A stretch of DNA of 64,000 nucleotides, from positions 12,826,654 to 12,890,653 of the forward strand of contig CM055105.1 in assembly GCA_029204225.1 (NCBI GenBank). The letters run 5' to 3'. The notes beneath the pieces were generated by a model. The model ran no database searches. It had not been told where the DNA came from and saw only the letters and a list, made by a program, of their open reading frames with translations. Shown one piece after another: positions 45,124 through 57,202 of this stretch. A program made the translations under genes and the position numbers. This stretch comes from Diphasiastrum complanatum (lineage: Eukaryota > Streptophyta > Lycopodiopsida > Lycopodiales > Lycopodiaceae). Position 1 is the first letter of the stretch, and each line of letters opens with the position of its first letter.

Positions 45124-47266
45124 GTTCCTTCATATCTAATGCCAACAAACCATTTCCAATGGCTTCTTTTTTGTATTTAGACGAGTGGTTTAGATTTTGA
45201 AACTTTTGACAGAATTTTTTTTTCTGATTTTGATCCCTTTGGTAGGATTATTTGTTCTGATGTTCATTCTTTTGATCAGATCTAGCATCACTCCTGGAAC
45301 TGTGTTGATCTTGCTAGCCGGTCACTACAAAGGAAAGCGTGTTATTTTTCTCAAGCAGCTTGAATCTGGCCTTCTTCTCATTACAGGTATGCAATGATTT
45401 CCTTGAACGAGTGCAGTGGTTCTAGTATTTACATATAGGGGAAAGGGCTTAAGGATGAAAGAGCTTTGAGGCTGTGTTGATGGGTGCAGGTCCGTTTAAG
45501 CTGAATGGAGTGCCCTTAAGAAGGGTCAACCAGGTCTACGTCATAGCCACATCCACCAAGGTGGATATCAGCGGCGTCGATGTGACGAAGTATTCTGATA
45601 GTTATTTCAAGAAGGAAGTGACCAAAAAGAAGAAAGGGGAGAGCGAATTCTTCGAAACAGAAAAAGAGGTGAGATTATCTAATCTGTTTGTTTTCATACT
45701 GTTTTCTCTTTTGTGCCATCCTTACTCATGGCTGAGCCTGCCCTACAGCCCTTCACCTGCAGCGCCTCTGCTCAAGTGACCAAAATGGTCTTCGTAACAT
45801 TTATGAAAGCTGATATGTACACATGTTTGTGCATGTGACCTGCGCCTACTCTTGGATGTCGAGAGTAGGTGCTTCCAAAGTGAGCATTTGGTCCATGCTA
45901 TGCTATTAGGAAGCTGATTGTCTAAGATTGCGGGTGGACACCCCAAGGTCGAAGATTGGCATCTCCTTTTAGTTTATTTCAACTGCTATTGGATACATAA
46001 CATTGATAAATCATATTCAAAATTTGCTATGTTGGGTACTATTGTAGATGTTACTATCATAGACATAACATCGATAAATAAAAATACAATCATGCTAGAT
46101 TATTGTTTGTGTTAGCTATTGCATATCAAGGGGAGATATTCTGTAGACAAGAATCTGAACTATGGACCTCATAGATACCCGTTCCGTTTCGGAACGCGTA
46201 TGGAATGGCCGTTCCAAACGCGTTCCGAAACAAAACATGACCTAAATTTTTTCTGTGAGGCAGATTGAAGTTCTAGAGATCGGTGAGTATGTCATCGTGA
46301 GCATATGCGAGCTCTGAGGAAATTTTCAAAATACCTCCAAAGAAAGGGACTACTAAGATTATGCCTCGGATATTCACGGGAGACACGTCTGAGCAACAGC
46401 TTCTAAGACTGCTGCTACGTGATAGGTGATGAGGCATGAGACCCATCAGAAAGCAGGAAGAAAAAGGTCCCGTCTGGGTGAAGGCTGAGCAGATTCTGAA
46501 TTCGCAGAACAGTTAGTTTTCTGCAGGAGTGCATAGCAGGCTATAAAAATTTTCAAATCAAAAGAAAAAGGGTTGCTCTTTCCATACGTACGGAACACGT
46601 TTTGTTCTGAACGTACAGAACGAAACGTACCGAAGCAGAATTCTCGGAACGGGTATCTATGGGTCACCTCTCCATTTTTGCATCAACTACTCCATGGATC
46701 AGCTTTAATTTTTGTTAAAATGTTTTATGCTACGTAGCATTTTGATGACACTGGTATGGGATAGTAATGGCCCCCAAAAAGGATTTTTTTACTGCTCAAA
46801 CGTTAACCGTGTGCTGAAAACTACACTTGAAATATTCACTGGTGGAGTATGCAATTGTGGGGAAATCAGGAATTATTCAATGGTGTTGAGCTTAAAACTT
46901 AGCTACCTCTCTAAGAGATTGGATATTTTCAACAATTTGTAATTTCTATCGATCAGTGTTTCCTACAATTTGTCTTTTAACTTCTGGTATACGGAGTGTT
47001 ATCAGAGCCGATTAAGCTCTTGTTGATTGAGCAGGTTGTTTCTGTCACGTTAATTGTTCTTAATCTACATGTGTACAAGTAGTAACAGTTGAATGTTCGA
47101 GCTGTTGCAGGAGGACAAGGCTCTTCCAGAGGAGAAAAAGGAGGATCAGAAGGCCATTGATGCAGAGATTGTTGCTGTTGTTCAGAAGGTTCCTGAATTG
47201 AAGGACTACCTAGCATCCAGATTTAGTTTAAAGTCAGGAGATAAGCCTCATGAGCTCCATTTTTAG
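44870..47266 (+). CDS. RPL6: 60S ribosomal protein eL6 (RPL6), four exons
   Basis: A structural protein of the large cytosolic ribosomal subunit. Exons 44870-45123, 45280-45386, 45490-45668 and 47111-47266 have GT/AG borders, keep phase, and give 231 residues, the usual plant eL6 length. Landmarks are [20 protein letters not shown] at the N-terminus, [34 protein letters not shown] (KOW-like turn), [36 protein letters not shown], and the plant-type C-terminus [17 protein letters not shown]. The ATG is the first in the leader's frame and lies in GCGATGGCG, a good plant start context. No stop or shift is seen, so this looks functional. Its coding sequence is clearly richer in GC than its surroundings. 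Confidence 0.97.
45280..45386 (+). CDS. RPL6: eL6 exon 2
   Basis: It starts after TTGATCAG with ATCTAGC, giving R-S-S-I-T-P-G. The alternative acceptor seven bases on would break the phase match with known eL6. It ends ACAG before GTATGC. Confidence 0.9.
45490..45668 (+). CDS. RPL6: eL6 exon 3
   Basis: It encodes [15 protein letters not shown] through the Lys-rich EFFETEKE. The acceptor is GTGCAG and the donor GTGAGA. Confidence 0.93.
46165..46665. mobile_element. Foldback MITE in eL6 intron 3
   Basis: About 500 bp bounded by inverted ends: left GACCTCATAGATACCCGTTC, right its complement (CGGAACGGGTATCTATGGGT) with one indel. Inside the left end a perfect 10 bp inverted repeat (CGGAACGCGT ... 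ACGCGTTCCG) occurs. GTACGGAACA-type words recur near the right end. No open frame of note. I could not define a target duplication, so the superfamily is open. Confidence 0.72.
47111..47266 (+). CDS. RPL6: eL6 exon 4
   Basis: The acceptor is TTGCAG. It encodes [20 protein letters not shown] through the C-terminus and a TAG stop. It is separated from exon 3 by a 1442 bp intron. Confidence 0.93.
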   Translation, partial: EDKALPEEKKEDQKAIDAEIVAVVQKVPELKDYLASRFSLKSGDKPHELHF

Positions 47267-47360
47267 GGATGACAATCAGTCTCGACTATATCTGTTTCTG
47301 ACATGAAATTATTCTCTTCATGTTAGTCAATCTTGTCCAATTAGATTAATATTCTAGAAA

Positions 47361-47929
47361 TTTAAACGGAGAGTTTTTTAGCTTTTGTTACAAGTCAGTT
47401 CCATCGATTCTATGATATTGCATGTCTTGGTTTACATTGGTTATGGAGAATTGCTACTTAAGTGATATAATTAAAATTAAGCCCACAGCAAGATTTTTGG
47501 TCGTTTCATCATTCTTGAAAATTGAGATATTTTATTTTTGGGATGGTAAAGTCTGGTGCTTGAAGTAGAATGTGGTGTAATATGTAAGCAGTACGTCATT
47601 TTGTTTTTTGGAATTCTCACTTTTCGACTTGCAGTCCCCAATATATTTAAACGGAGAGTTTTTTAGCTTTTGTTACAAGTCAGTTCCATCGATTCTATGA
47701 TATTGCATGTCTTGGTTTACATTGGTTATGGAGAATTGCTACTTAAGTGATATAATTAAAATTAAGCCCACAGCAAGATTTTTGGTCGTTTCATCATTCT
47801 TGAAAATTGAGATATTTTATTTCTGGGCTGGTAAAGTCTGGTGCTTGAAGTAGAATGTGGTGTAATATATAAGCAGTGCGTCATTTTGTTTTTGGAATTC
47901 TCACTTTTCGACTTGCAGTCCCCAATATC
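47361..47929. repeat. 285 bp tandem duplication downstream of eL6
   Basis: Copies 47361-47645 and 47646-47929 differ by only a few bases (one T lost from a T run, a handful of substitutions). A third, weaker echo follows near 48060-48125 (GGAATTTTCACCTTTTGAC, GTAGGTAGGTAATGG). Probably just past the eL6 3' UTR. Confidence 0.93.
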
Positions 47930-48558
47930 TTTCCTATTGTAGGTAGGTAATACATTGCTTCTTTCACATTTTTAGATCTGTAGTATTGCAGTTCAAAGGT
48001 CACAGTTTTTATCCTCACTTGATGGTTTAGATGCAACCATTTGAATGTGCTGTTATGTAAAATTTTGGAATTTTCACCTTTTGACAAATAGTTGCCTGAA
48101 TTTTGCTGACTGTAGGTAGGTAATGGCATTGGTCTTGTTTTGCCTATCTGCTGCATTCTGTATTGCCACAGTCCAAGGGCCAATGTTTACCTAAATGCTT
48201 AGTTAGATTCAAACTTGGCAAATGAGAGGGAAGACTTTTACAAACATCACCCTAAGAGAGCCTAAATTTTGTAGGCTTTTTGCTTTGAACTTTGTATTGG
48301 GAACTTGCAAGAGCAATATATAGTTTACAGGTTTTTCATAGTACAAATGTACAAAATAGCCCTAACTACTTTCACTAAATCTCAATGCGCTTTGCTTACA
48401 ATTACCATGAAATATTAGATAGACTACAGGCTATATGTAGTGTACAAAATCCCTTACAACTAACACTAATTTCTAATCAACTTAATAATTATACAACCGA
48501 TAGTGGTTAATTACTAGACAATCCAGGTACTCAATAGTACCAGTGTAAAAGGCCGAGG

Positions 48559-48770
48559 CTACATGAACTTGAAAGGTTCAAGCACACGCTCATTTTTTAC
48601 ATTTTACATGACTGGAAAATCCTGATATATTTTACATTGAACTAGTATGGATGCATTATGTATTAGTGCAACAATTTACTACATGAACTTGAAGTGCCAA
48701 GCATTCACTCATTTTTCACATCAACAGTAGGAAATTTTATATTGAACAAGTATAGATGCAATATGTTTCT
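48559..48770. repeat. Diverged tandem duplication, period about 120 bp
   Basis: CTACATGAACTTGAA at 48559 and 48679 begins two copies that share a CACTCATTTTT-like and a TTGAAC(T/A)AGTATXGATGCA-like block. Divergence is moderate. Confidence 0.7.
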
Positions 48771-49205
48771 CTTTTTATTCAACAATGTACTTCAGGAAGT
48801 ATGAAATGCAACATCCAGTACTTAAAAGTAGCCCAAGACATTTAACCTGTCATCAGATGAATTTTACCTTTTTGTATATCAGATTGTATATAATAGAATG
48901 AGAATTGTTAGGTAAGGTAAAAGTGTAGATGCTTTGTATTTTAGCCAAGAATAGAAATAAATGATCGTTGACAATTGAGCTGCTGAAGGGTCAGATTCTT
49001 CCGATATTGCAGCAGAGTCTTTTGAGTCATCCAATGCAGTTTATTTTATGTTTAGCTTGAGAAGACATACTTGAAATGTTCACTTCTATCATTACATGTG
49101 TATAGTGGAAGTAAATTTTAATGCTAACAATTTAACTAAATCTCAATCTATAAGTAGGCTGATGGTTGATTGCACATTTCATGCTCAAGTCATCTCTGAG
49201 ATGTA

Positions 49206-49295
49206 TAGATATAGATAACGTCCTCTGCATCAAAGGCATTTGACGTTGTATAGATGTAGATAACGTCTTCTGCATCAAAGGCATTTGATGTGGGT
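49206..49295. repeat. 45 bp tandem duplication
   Basis: Two units starting TAGAT(A/G)TAGATAACGTC at 49206 and 49251, with about five differences. Confidence 0.85.
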
Positions 49296-51749
49296 AAAGC
49301 TTTGTACATGTCAGATTTACTATGTGATTGCACAATACCATTATAGGGTGATGTGCATAGAATTGTCTATGTATATATTTTTCCTCTTGAATCTTGACTA
49401 TCTTTTTGAAGGCGGATTGATACAAGGTAGAAGGTGCCCGTTACTTAATTAGAATGTGTGGATTTGAGTGATCTTATAGGGAAACATGCTTCTAAGGAAT
49501 CAGATCACCACTGTACAAACTAGTCAAAGCCTTTTTTTTGGTTACTGTTGAGTGTGAGTATTGGTTAAGAGCAGTGAAGAAATTTGGTAGTGATAGGAAA
49601 ATGTTGAAACTACTTGCCACATCAATCTGAACAAAACCAATGAGTCTTGCTGAAATAGTGTTCAGTTGTTTACAAATTCCCATGTTAAGAAGTGAGTATG
49701 TTTATTTACATTGATAGCTCACCGCCGAATCTTAGCCACATATATATCACTCCAAATAGCACATTGTTATTTCATCCACTTGATATATACAAATATACAC
49801 CTATGTAATTGGAAAACTTAACATTCTACAAATTTTGGAAAATGTATGATGTAGAAAAAAAAAACAAATTGAATATGCACTTTGATTATATATGGGACTG
49901 ATAAGTTTAGACCATTTCTTTCGTATAGAAGGCTTCTTTCTAAATCTCTTACAAAATGATGAAGAAATCATAATCAAACTATCATCAATCTTTCATACTT
50001 TGTGGAATGCATTCTTGAAAATTTCATTGAAACTAACAATGATATATGTGGCTATATCATTGAATATGCAAACATATGACTTCCTAAAAAGGAGCAACAA
50101 GAAGACAGAGAAAATACACTTTCACAAAAGACACTACTTATCAATGAAACCTTGACATTTAGTTTTTGTAGATGAAAATTCAAAAATAATATTTTTGCAC
50201 AAGATGCAAAAGCAAATCTCAGTATGAAAATATGGCTAATTCATCTCTAAATAACAAACTCAAAATACGGACTCTATTTTCTATCAAGCACTCTAGCAAG
50301 TCAAAAAACATTCATGATGTGATAGTTGGCCTGCAAATGCATTGAGTATGGGTGATGGATTTTACTTGCTACAACAACAGGTGCAATGGCAGCTCGATTG
50401 GCAAGACAAGCAGTCATAGTCTACAACTTGTTTGCGATCTCAATAAATTATATATGTAAAAAATTCTAGTACCAACTGGATTTTGATATAGACTAATATT
50501 TGAAACAACATTCATTGTCGTAGATGACATGTCCCTCCTAATTGCTCAAATACTAACATATGTTATTCATCAAATGAAACGAGTTAAAGACAATTTATCT
50601 ACAACTCTGTTAAAAAATTACACTCTCATTTTGGTAGGGGATCATGCACAACTTTAGCCATTTTTAAACATAGATCAAAGTATGTTTAACATGACATATT
50701 TCCAACTCTCCATTTAAAAATTTCCTAAACTGTAGCATGCATTTAGGCAAGTACATTTCATAATAAATAGCAAGAACATCCATTGTTTGCCAACTTTTTT
50801 GGCTGTCATGCAACAAGGCTCTCACTTCAACGATACAAAATGTCATGAAAGGGAGATATTTCACTTTGTGCTACAAAAGATGCAAAGGGTTGCTATGAGG
50901 CCATCTTTATCTCTTCAAATCTTGAACTTTCAGTGTGGTGGCGAAGAGACCTCCACTTTAGATGCTCAAAGGAAAACAAATATATATAGCAATATTGGAC
51001 ATTTGTAACACACATGCATGTATCCTACTCTATCATACACGTCAAAGACATGAACATCTTCAAATCTTGAATAAAATAAGGTTCAAAAGACCAACTCACA
51101 CATAAATATACATGATACTCAATCATTGTTTTTTTTTTAAAGTTCGATATATTCAATATAGCATATGATAATACAATCATAATATGCACTCATACAGAAG
51201 ATGCACTTAATTTTAGTAACTGTATATTGGAAAAAATATTTTTGACCTATGATAGAGTAGAAATTCATATTATTATAAATGCAACATTGGACAATGAACT
51301 CACAATGTAGTGGTTCATAAGGGTATCAAGCCCTAAGCTTGGCTAGTCTTTTTATAAACTGTGTCTCAAAGAAAGATAGATACCAATTACACCAAGTAGG
51401 TGAGACCTACGTGGAACATGGCTCTTAACAATTGTACAGTTAGTAGAAACAATATGTCCAAATTTTTCTAACACATAACTCTTAAATCATTTAAAACTAG
51501 AGCAACAATATAAATGTAAGTTTTTTGTTTGAAAGTTGCAAAAAACTTCATAAGAGAAATACATTTGGTAGACATGATTGGCCAAACATAATATCATCAA
51601 AAGAGTCATTTATGACATAAAAAAATTTGAGTGGAGTGTGAGCATAAAAATGCTTCACATGGATAGCCTCAAGAATTCTATTACGATAAAGTAAATGCAT
51701 ACATATTTTTCTCTTATTGTTGCTAGTAGTCAGCTAAAGTTGACAGGTC

Positions 51750-52142
51750 TCACTCGTATTTTCTTTCTTTTTGCAATGTCATCATTTGCACATCAATTAG
51801 TCCTTCTAAAAGTTCAATCTCTTCATTGGTAAGTCTTTGAGTTACTGCTTTGCCCTTCCTTTCCCTTGAATCTAGCAAATCTTCTTCTCTTTTCTGGTCC
51901 AAACCCGGAGGCAAATGAACTTGGATTGTTAAGGTTGAAATTGCCCATTCTTTTTGTTGTATTCTAAAATATTAATCTTGAACTGTGAAAAAAGTTGGTC
52001 TTTTCATCAAACGTTCAATTTCATTGATATTATCAGCATCCCCTAGGTTTGCTAAAAGCTTGGCAGAAGGGTCTTTGGCAAGTTCAATGGAGGTGTCAAT
52101 CATTTATTGTCTAATAAAGAGGAAAGTCAAATGTGCATGCAT
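51750..52142 (-). pseudogene. Decayed reading frame, unidentified
   Basis: I do not recognise it. One minus-strand frame, broken by two in-frame stops, reads MIDTSIELAKDPSAKLLANL, ADNINEIERLMKRPTFFTVQ, stop, then QKEWAISTLTIQVHLPPGLD, RKGKAVTQRLTNEEIELLEG and MMTLQKERKYE before a final stop. The amino-acid make-up, amphipathic runs and lack of frameshifts suggest a former coding region of about 130 residues. No catalytic motif. Confidence 0.55.
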
Positions 52143-52596
52143 TTGATTCTGTAAGGAAGCTCCAATAGGACTTTGAGATGGAGGATGTGCAGATTGTGCA
52201 ATCCACATGCTCTAATAAGGTGCATCCTCCTTCATCCTCTTGTAAATTGCACTAATATATTGATATTATCCTACTTTCCCGTCTTCTCAAATTTAGCCGT
52301 ATCTGCCAACCACGCACAATTGCAAGTTGTCACATTTTTTAGTTCAAATTACAATTTAAAAGCTCATAGCAGAGTAGTGCTCTCATTGTATGAGAGTTAC
52401 AATGGTTGTGTCCTGTATTTGGTTTGCCTCCCACATATCATTATCGTAACAAGGACTTCATTTAGAAGCACATGGAACTTGCTGCTTCTTTAGAAATTTG
52501 GTCGTTTGAATTCCTCATTGTTAAAGTGAGGAATTAGTGCTAAAAAGTGAAAGTAACATTAAGAAAAAGCAACGACCCACTATTAACCCTCATATC

Positions 52597-53828
52597 TGTT
52601 GGAGGTGGGACACGAACGGAGGAACAGAGAAGAAAATAGTTGCGGAACAACTCTCCCATTATTATGGGCTGTTATAAGCAAGAACAATCTAAAAGAATGT
52701 AAATGCATAAATATAACCATAGCTCAAGCGTTCTCATCAACATGATCTTAAAAATAATTTGTACTCAAATAAATACGAGTACAGTCCGCCAAAGAGATTA
52801 GATAAGGTGTGGTATTACTGCTGATTAGTTTCACTAATAAGTTCAGTTTTGAATTTTTAGAGTGATGATGTAGTATGTGAATGTTGTTCCTCAGGCGTCA
52901 AAGACAGTCGTTATCTGATTAGATTCTAAGGAGTCGTAGACGTCCGTGATCTGTGATCAGAATGAGTGAACCAACGTGAGCAAGCAGTAGGAAAGTGTAA
53001 TCAAATCACAACATGCATACTTCTACATTAGACATAGATGAAAAAACGTGTTGCTTCTATATTACACTGAAATCTTGAACAACACTAAAATGGAGACGTA
53101 ACTTGGATGCTAGATATCTATCGCTCTGCTAGCGGAGCATCATGGAGAATGCGTGATGAAGATGTATTTATACACCACATCTTTTGCATCCTTGTAATTA
53201 ATTACAATAAATGTTTAACTTTCAACAATGTAAGTCACTGTACTGAAGAAGTATTTGAATTATGACGACAACTGTACAATGTGTACTTAGGTCAAACAAC
53301 TCAAAGTCATTGACGTGGACGAGTTTGTTGCATACTTCGCATTTTTTTCATGTTTTATTTTTTTTTTGAACTGTTTGAAAAGAAGTCACTGTCGGAAAGT
53401 TGTTGCATTTTTTGGGAGTTGGAAAAAATGCGAATTGTGTGACAATCAATTCATTTATGCAGACTGTTGCGAAGACAATGTATTTTTGCAGACTGATAGA
53501 AAAGACTGATTTGTTGAAGTTGTTGAAGATGTCCATGTCTTCAATGTTCTTCAAATTCTTGAACTTGACTTTCGAATGTGAAAAAGAGTAGGATTGGTTA
53601 CTCTTTAGTCTTTGATCCATGGATGAAGATCAACCGGAAGCCCGATATAGTTGTCTTTTAAATAGTTTGACTGTTTGAGTTCTATGATTCCTATAGGTAT
53701 CAGATGAGCAGACATAGAACCAAAGTAGGTTGCATTTAACCCTAGATCAATGATAAAAAATGTGCTGAATTTTTTAAAAAATAGAAATAGTATCACCAAG
53801 GAGGAAACTGTGAAGTTAATTTCTAATA
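52597..53828 (-). repeat. Copia E 3' LTR
   Basis: It starts TGTTGGAGGTGGGAC on the plus strand and ends CTAATA (a changed CA end) beside the purine tract. It matches 57203-57902 at its left and 61433-61809 at its right. Confidence 0.87.
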
Positions 53829-53841
53829 GTCCCCCTTAAGG

Positions 53842-54490
53842 TCATGGTTGGTGCCTTGGGGTCTTCATCAGGTTTAGCATGTTGAAAAACTTTTGATGCT
53901 TGATAATGAGAAGAGCTTTGGTGAATATGTCTGCAACCATTTTTGTTGTGGAGCAATATTGAATAATCACTTGCCCTGAGAAAACCTTCTCCCGAATAAA
54001 ATGATATTGGAATTCGATGTGCTTAGACTTGCCATAAAATTTGGAATTTAGTGACAGTGAAATATAGCTCAAATTGTCACACAAAATGGTACTAGCATTG
54101 AACTGAGTGTGGTGTAAGTCATGGAATAATAACTTGATCCATATTGCTTCTTTGAAGCTTGACATGTTGTGATGTACTCTGCTTTGGTTGAAGAAAGCAC
54201 CACTGATTTCTGCTTTCATTGGTCTCCTTTCCAAAAAGAAACAGCATCCGGAGGTAGATTTTCTGGTAGAGGCATTTTCTCCCCAATTTGAGTCGGAGTA
54301 GCCTCGTAGGACTAGTGGGTCGATAGCATTTCCATCATAACATAAAAAATGTGATTTAACCTTCCTTGAATATACTTCATCACTCTCTTTAATCCTTTCC
54401 ATTGCAAGATCCTAGGACTAGACATGAATTGACTTAATGTGCTAATGGTGTATGCAAGATCTGGTCTAGTACACAGCATGACATACATCA
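53842..54490 (-). pseudogene. Copia E RNase H
   Basis: Landmarks: LRGYSDSNWGENASTRKSTS, ILCDNLSYISLSLN, SKHIEFQYHFIREKV, MVADIFTKALL. In the core, SSTEAEY is replaced by a diverged FNQSRVHHNMSSFKEA. It continues on the right into the RT end (LMYVMLCTRPDLAYTISTLS), with a stop between. Confidence 0.88.
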
Positions 54491-54503
54491 AAGATCCTAT
54501 AAG

Positions 54504-55320
54504 TTAATGATAAGGGTACTTCGCTAAGTCGAGTACTTCACTTTCGGTGTTCGCACATAAAGGTTTAGTCCATACCATACTTGGATCCATTGGTGTATCA
54601 ATCAGTTTGCAATCAAACATGTGAATCTTTTTTAAAACATTCTCTAGGTATTTATGCTGGCTAAGATAGATCTTCTTTTGTGATGTATTTCTAGTAATGT
54701 GAATTCCTAATAAAGAATGAACAATGCCTAGATCATTCATGTCAAATTCCTTTGACAGATCACTCTTAGTAGTGTGCCGATAGACTATGTCGTTAGACAA
54801 AATAAATGCATGATTTAATGTAAAGAGCTATATGAACTGAATTGACACCTATATGCTTGGAATGAACATTACAGTCAGCCGAATTGTTTGCAAAACCCAA
54901 TCGAATAAGATAAGCATTGATTCTTTTGAACCAAGCCCTTGCGGCCTGTTTCAGACCATAGATTGCTTTGTGCAGCGTGCACACTTTGTGCTCTTGGCCT
55001 TTGACTTCGAATCCTTCTGGTTGGAAGGTATACATCTCCTCTTAGATGTAGTCATTGAGAAATGTTGTCTTGACATCCACTTGATGCATCTCGAGGTCTT
55101 ATGTGGCTGCTAACGCAATCAGAGTCTTGATTGACTGCATTTTGACAATAAGACTAAAAATTTCTTGATAGTCCACTCCTTGGATTTGAGTGAACCCTTT
55201 AGCCACCAGCCATGCTTCCATTTTGTGATGGAACAGTGGCTTCTACCCAGAACTTTACAGGTAGGCGCGATTGGTATAACATTGATTTGGTTGAGTTAAG
55301 AAGCATTCGATTCTTCCTCT
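54504..55320 (-). pseudogene. Copia E reverse transcriptase, YVDD box lost
   Basis: QPEGFEVKGQEHKVCTLHKA with IYGLKQAARAWFKRI is close to consensus. Where the YVDD box should be, the frame reads LYIKSCIYFV. The following part (SKEFDMNDLGIVHSLLGIHI, YLENVLKKIHMFDCK, TPMDPSM) is intact to KYPYH, where a stop occurs. The N-terminal RT to about 55320 is in fragments. Confidence 0.88.
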
Positions 55321-55790
55321 CTACAATTCCATTTTGTTGAGGTGAATAGGAAGTTTAAATTGTCTTCGAATGCCATGTTCAACCAGGTAGTCGGACGTCT
55401 CATTAGAGAGATATTCACCACCACCATCAGTTCGGAGTGCTTTCACCTTATAAGATGTTTGGGTCTCAGCCATCGTCTTGAATTTCTTGAAGCGTTCAAA
55501 GGCTTCAGATTTGTGTTTTATGAACATGACAGTAGACCGTCTAGAATGATCATCTATGAAGGTGATCGAATAAAGTGCATCTCCGAAGGATGGAGTTGAC
55601 ATTGGACCACAAAGATCGCTATGTACAAGATCTAATACACACTTTGTCTTGACGGAATGTGTTCTGGGAAATTTGCTTCTAGAGTGTTTGCCATAGATGC
55701 AAGATTTACAGAAAAAAGATTTTCTATCTAATGAAAGAGGGAAATACAATCCATCAACTAAATTCCTACAATGCATGTAGGAAAGTGATA
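55321..55790 (-). pseudogene. Copia E integrase
   Basis: The zinc end is CKSCIYGKHSRSKFP. The first Asp is in LVHSDLCGPMSTPS and the second is intact in LRTDGGGEYLS. The frame breaks just before the Glu, which is in another frame. Upstream a stop separates it from protease. Confidence 0.9.
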
Positions 55791-55818
55791 TTGTATTAAT
55801 GTGTTCAAATTGACCATG

Positions 55819-56215
55819 TCACAGTAAAGCCTGATCGTTTACATCATCATTAGAAGTACTAGCTAATGCAATTGAGTCAGAAAGTACGTATAGATTGATG
55901 ACTTGTGTGTAGGTACTTAGTGTAGTATCCTTATCGAAGATTGTACATTGTTCAGAAGAAAAGGTATAAGTGTAGCCCACATCAATTATCTTAGAAATTG
56001 ATAACATGTTCTTAGATAGCTGAGGTGCGTGAAGAATATTTGGACTAGAGATGGAAAGATCATTTTTGAGTACGATCTTGATTGTCCCTTTGCCTTCCAC
56101 GCGAATGGTGCTTGAGTCTGCGAGGTAGATGAATTGTTCTCCTATATAAGCTTTGTATTTAGTAAACCGTTCTTTGCGAGAAGTCATGTCTTGGGTAGCG
56201 CCACTATCCATCCAG
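55819..56215 (-). pseudogene. Copia E protease
   Basis: WYLDG at the end of gag is followed by MDSGATQDMTSRKERFTKYK, the aspartic protease active site, then GKGTIKI and LSKNMLSISKI, as in other Copia proteases. A single frame break lies between gag and protease. Confidence 0.88.
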
Positions 56216-57166
56216 ATACCAGTTGTCGTAGTTTTTTTTGTTATTATTGTAAGCCATTAACAGTCCTGATGGTTTGTCTTCATCAGTGGTGTGCTCCTTG
56301 AATTCTGCAGTATTGATAGAATTTGGTTGTTGTTGTTGTTGTTTTTTTGTCTCGTTGTAGATACGACACCCCTTGATGTTGTGGTTCACCATCTTACAAT
56401 ATCTGCAAAAGAGCTTCTTGCGTGATCCACTACTCTTTGATTGAGTATGAGGCTTTTGCTGCTGCTGCACTTGATTCCTGCCCTTGAATTTGTCTTTCTT
56501 CTTGGTGTATAGGGCCAGGGACTTGTCTTTGACGAACAGATCACTGGCCTTTTTCCGCATTTCTTCTTGAAGAAGATGACCAATGACCTTTTGAAGACTC
56601 AGGTCAAGTTGAGTGGAGATCATTACAACAAAGTGTTCATAGGACTTTGGTAAAGAAGAAAGCACGGTCATAACATCATCATCATCTTGAATAGCACATC
56701 CTATAGCTGACAACTGATCCATTAAAGATTTGAAGCTGTTGATGTGAGAAGCGATGTCTGCAGAATCAAACATTTTAATAGTAAAGAACTTCCTTCTAAG
56801 GTGTAGCCTAGTGGTCACATCTTGATTCTCATACATATTCAATAGTAAATCTAATGCTTCCTTAGAGGACTTGCATGTGGTAACACTTGATATTTGGGAG
56901 TCGGCCAGATTCAGCGTGATCGATGCTAGGGCCTTCTGATCTTTGATCTTCCATGACATAGTTGATTATTGATCAACATCTTATGGTTTCAGGTCAGTCT
57001 CATCTACAACATTCCAAATATCTCTATCTATCAGCATCGTTTGGAGTTTCAACTTCCAGATATATAAGTTGGATCCATTGAACTCATCAATGATTCTAAC
57101 TTCACTGGATGAAAAAGACGAAGAGCTACCAATAAGAGACATATTGACAGTAATAGAATAGAACAA
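56204..57166 (-). pseudogene. Copia E gag
   Basis: The start is at about 57142 (MSLIGSSSSFSSS), then EFNGSNLYIWKLKLQTMLID. Two stops follow before the main frame at 56959 (WKIKDQKALASITLNLADSQ, SLPKSYEHFVVMIST, LLQEEMRKKASD). The zinc knuckle is CRYCKMVNHNIKGC, followed by a Gln run. Confidence 0.9.
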
Positions 57167-57187
57167 TCTCTCGATTTATTGAGCTAA

Positions 57188-57199
57188 GCTCTGATACCA
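57188..57199 (-). promoter_or_regulatory. Copia E primer-binding site
   Basis: TGGTATCAGAGC on the minus strand, three bases inside the 5' LTR end. tRNA-iMet type. Confidence 0.92.
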
Positions 57200-57202
57200 G
57201 TC

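Larger units (their letters stand above)
47930..51749. other. Intergenic AT-rich region
   Basis: No gene recognised. It contains tandem duplications at 48559-48770 and 49206-49295 and otherwise only short frames without motifs. Confidence 0.45.

Noticed and set aside
46165-46665. Linking the intronic MITE with the GGAACCGTGG cluster at 1271-1352
   Set aside because: Both are rich in GGAAC words, but the termini and internal order differ; there is not enough shared sequence to call them one family.
47881-48183. 100-residue minus-strand frame downstream of eL6
   Set aside because: It overlaps the end of the tandem duplication and its weak third echo and shows no protein-like motif.
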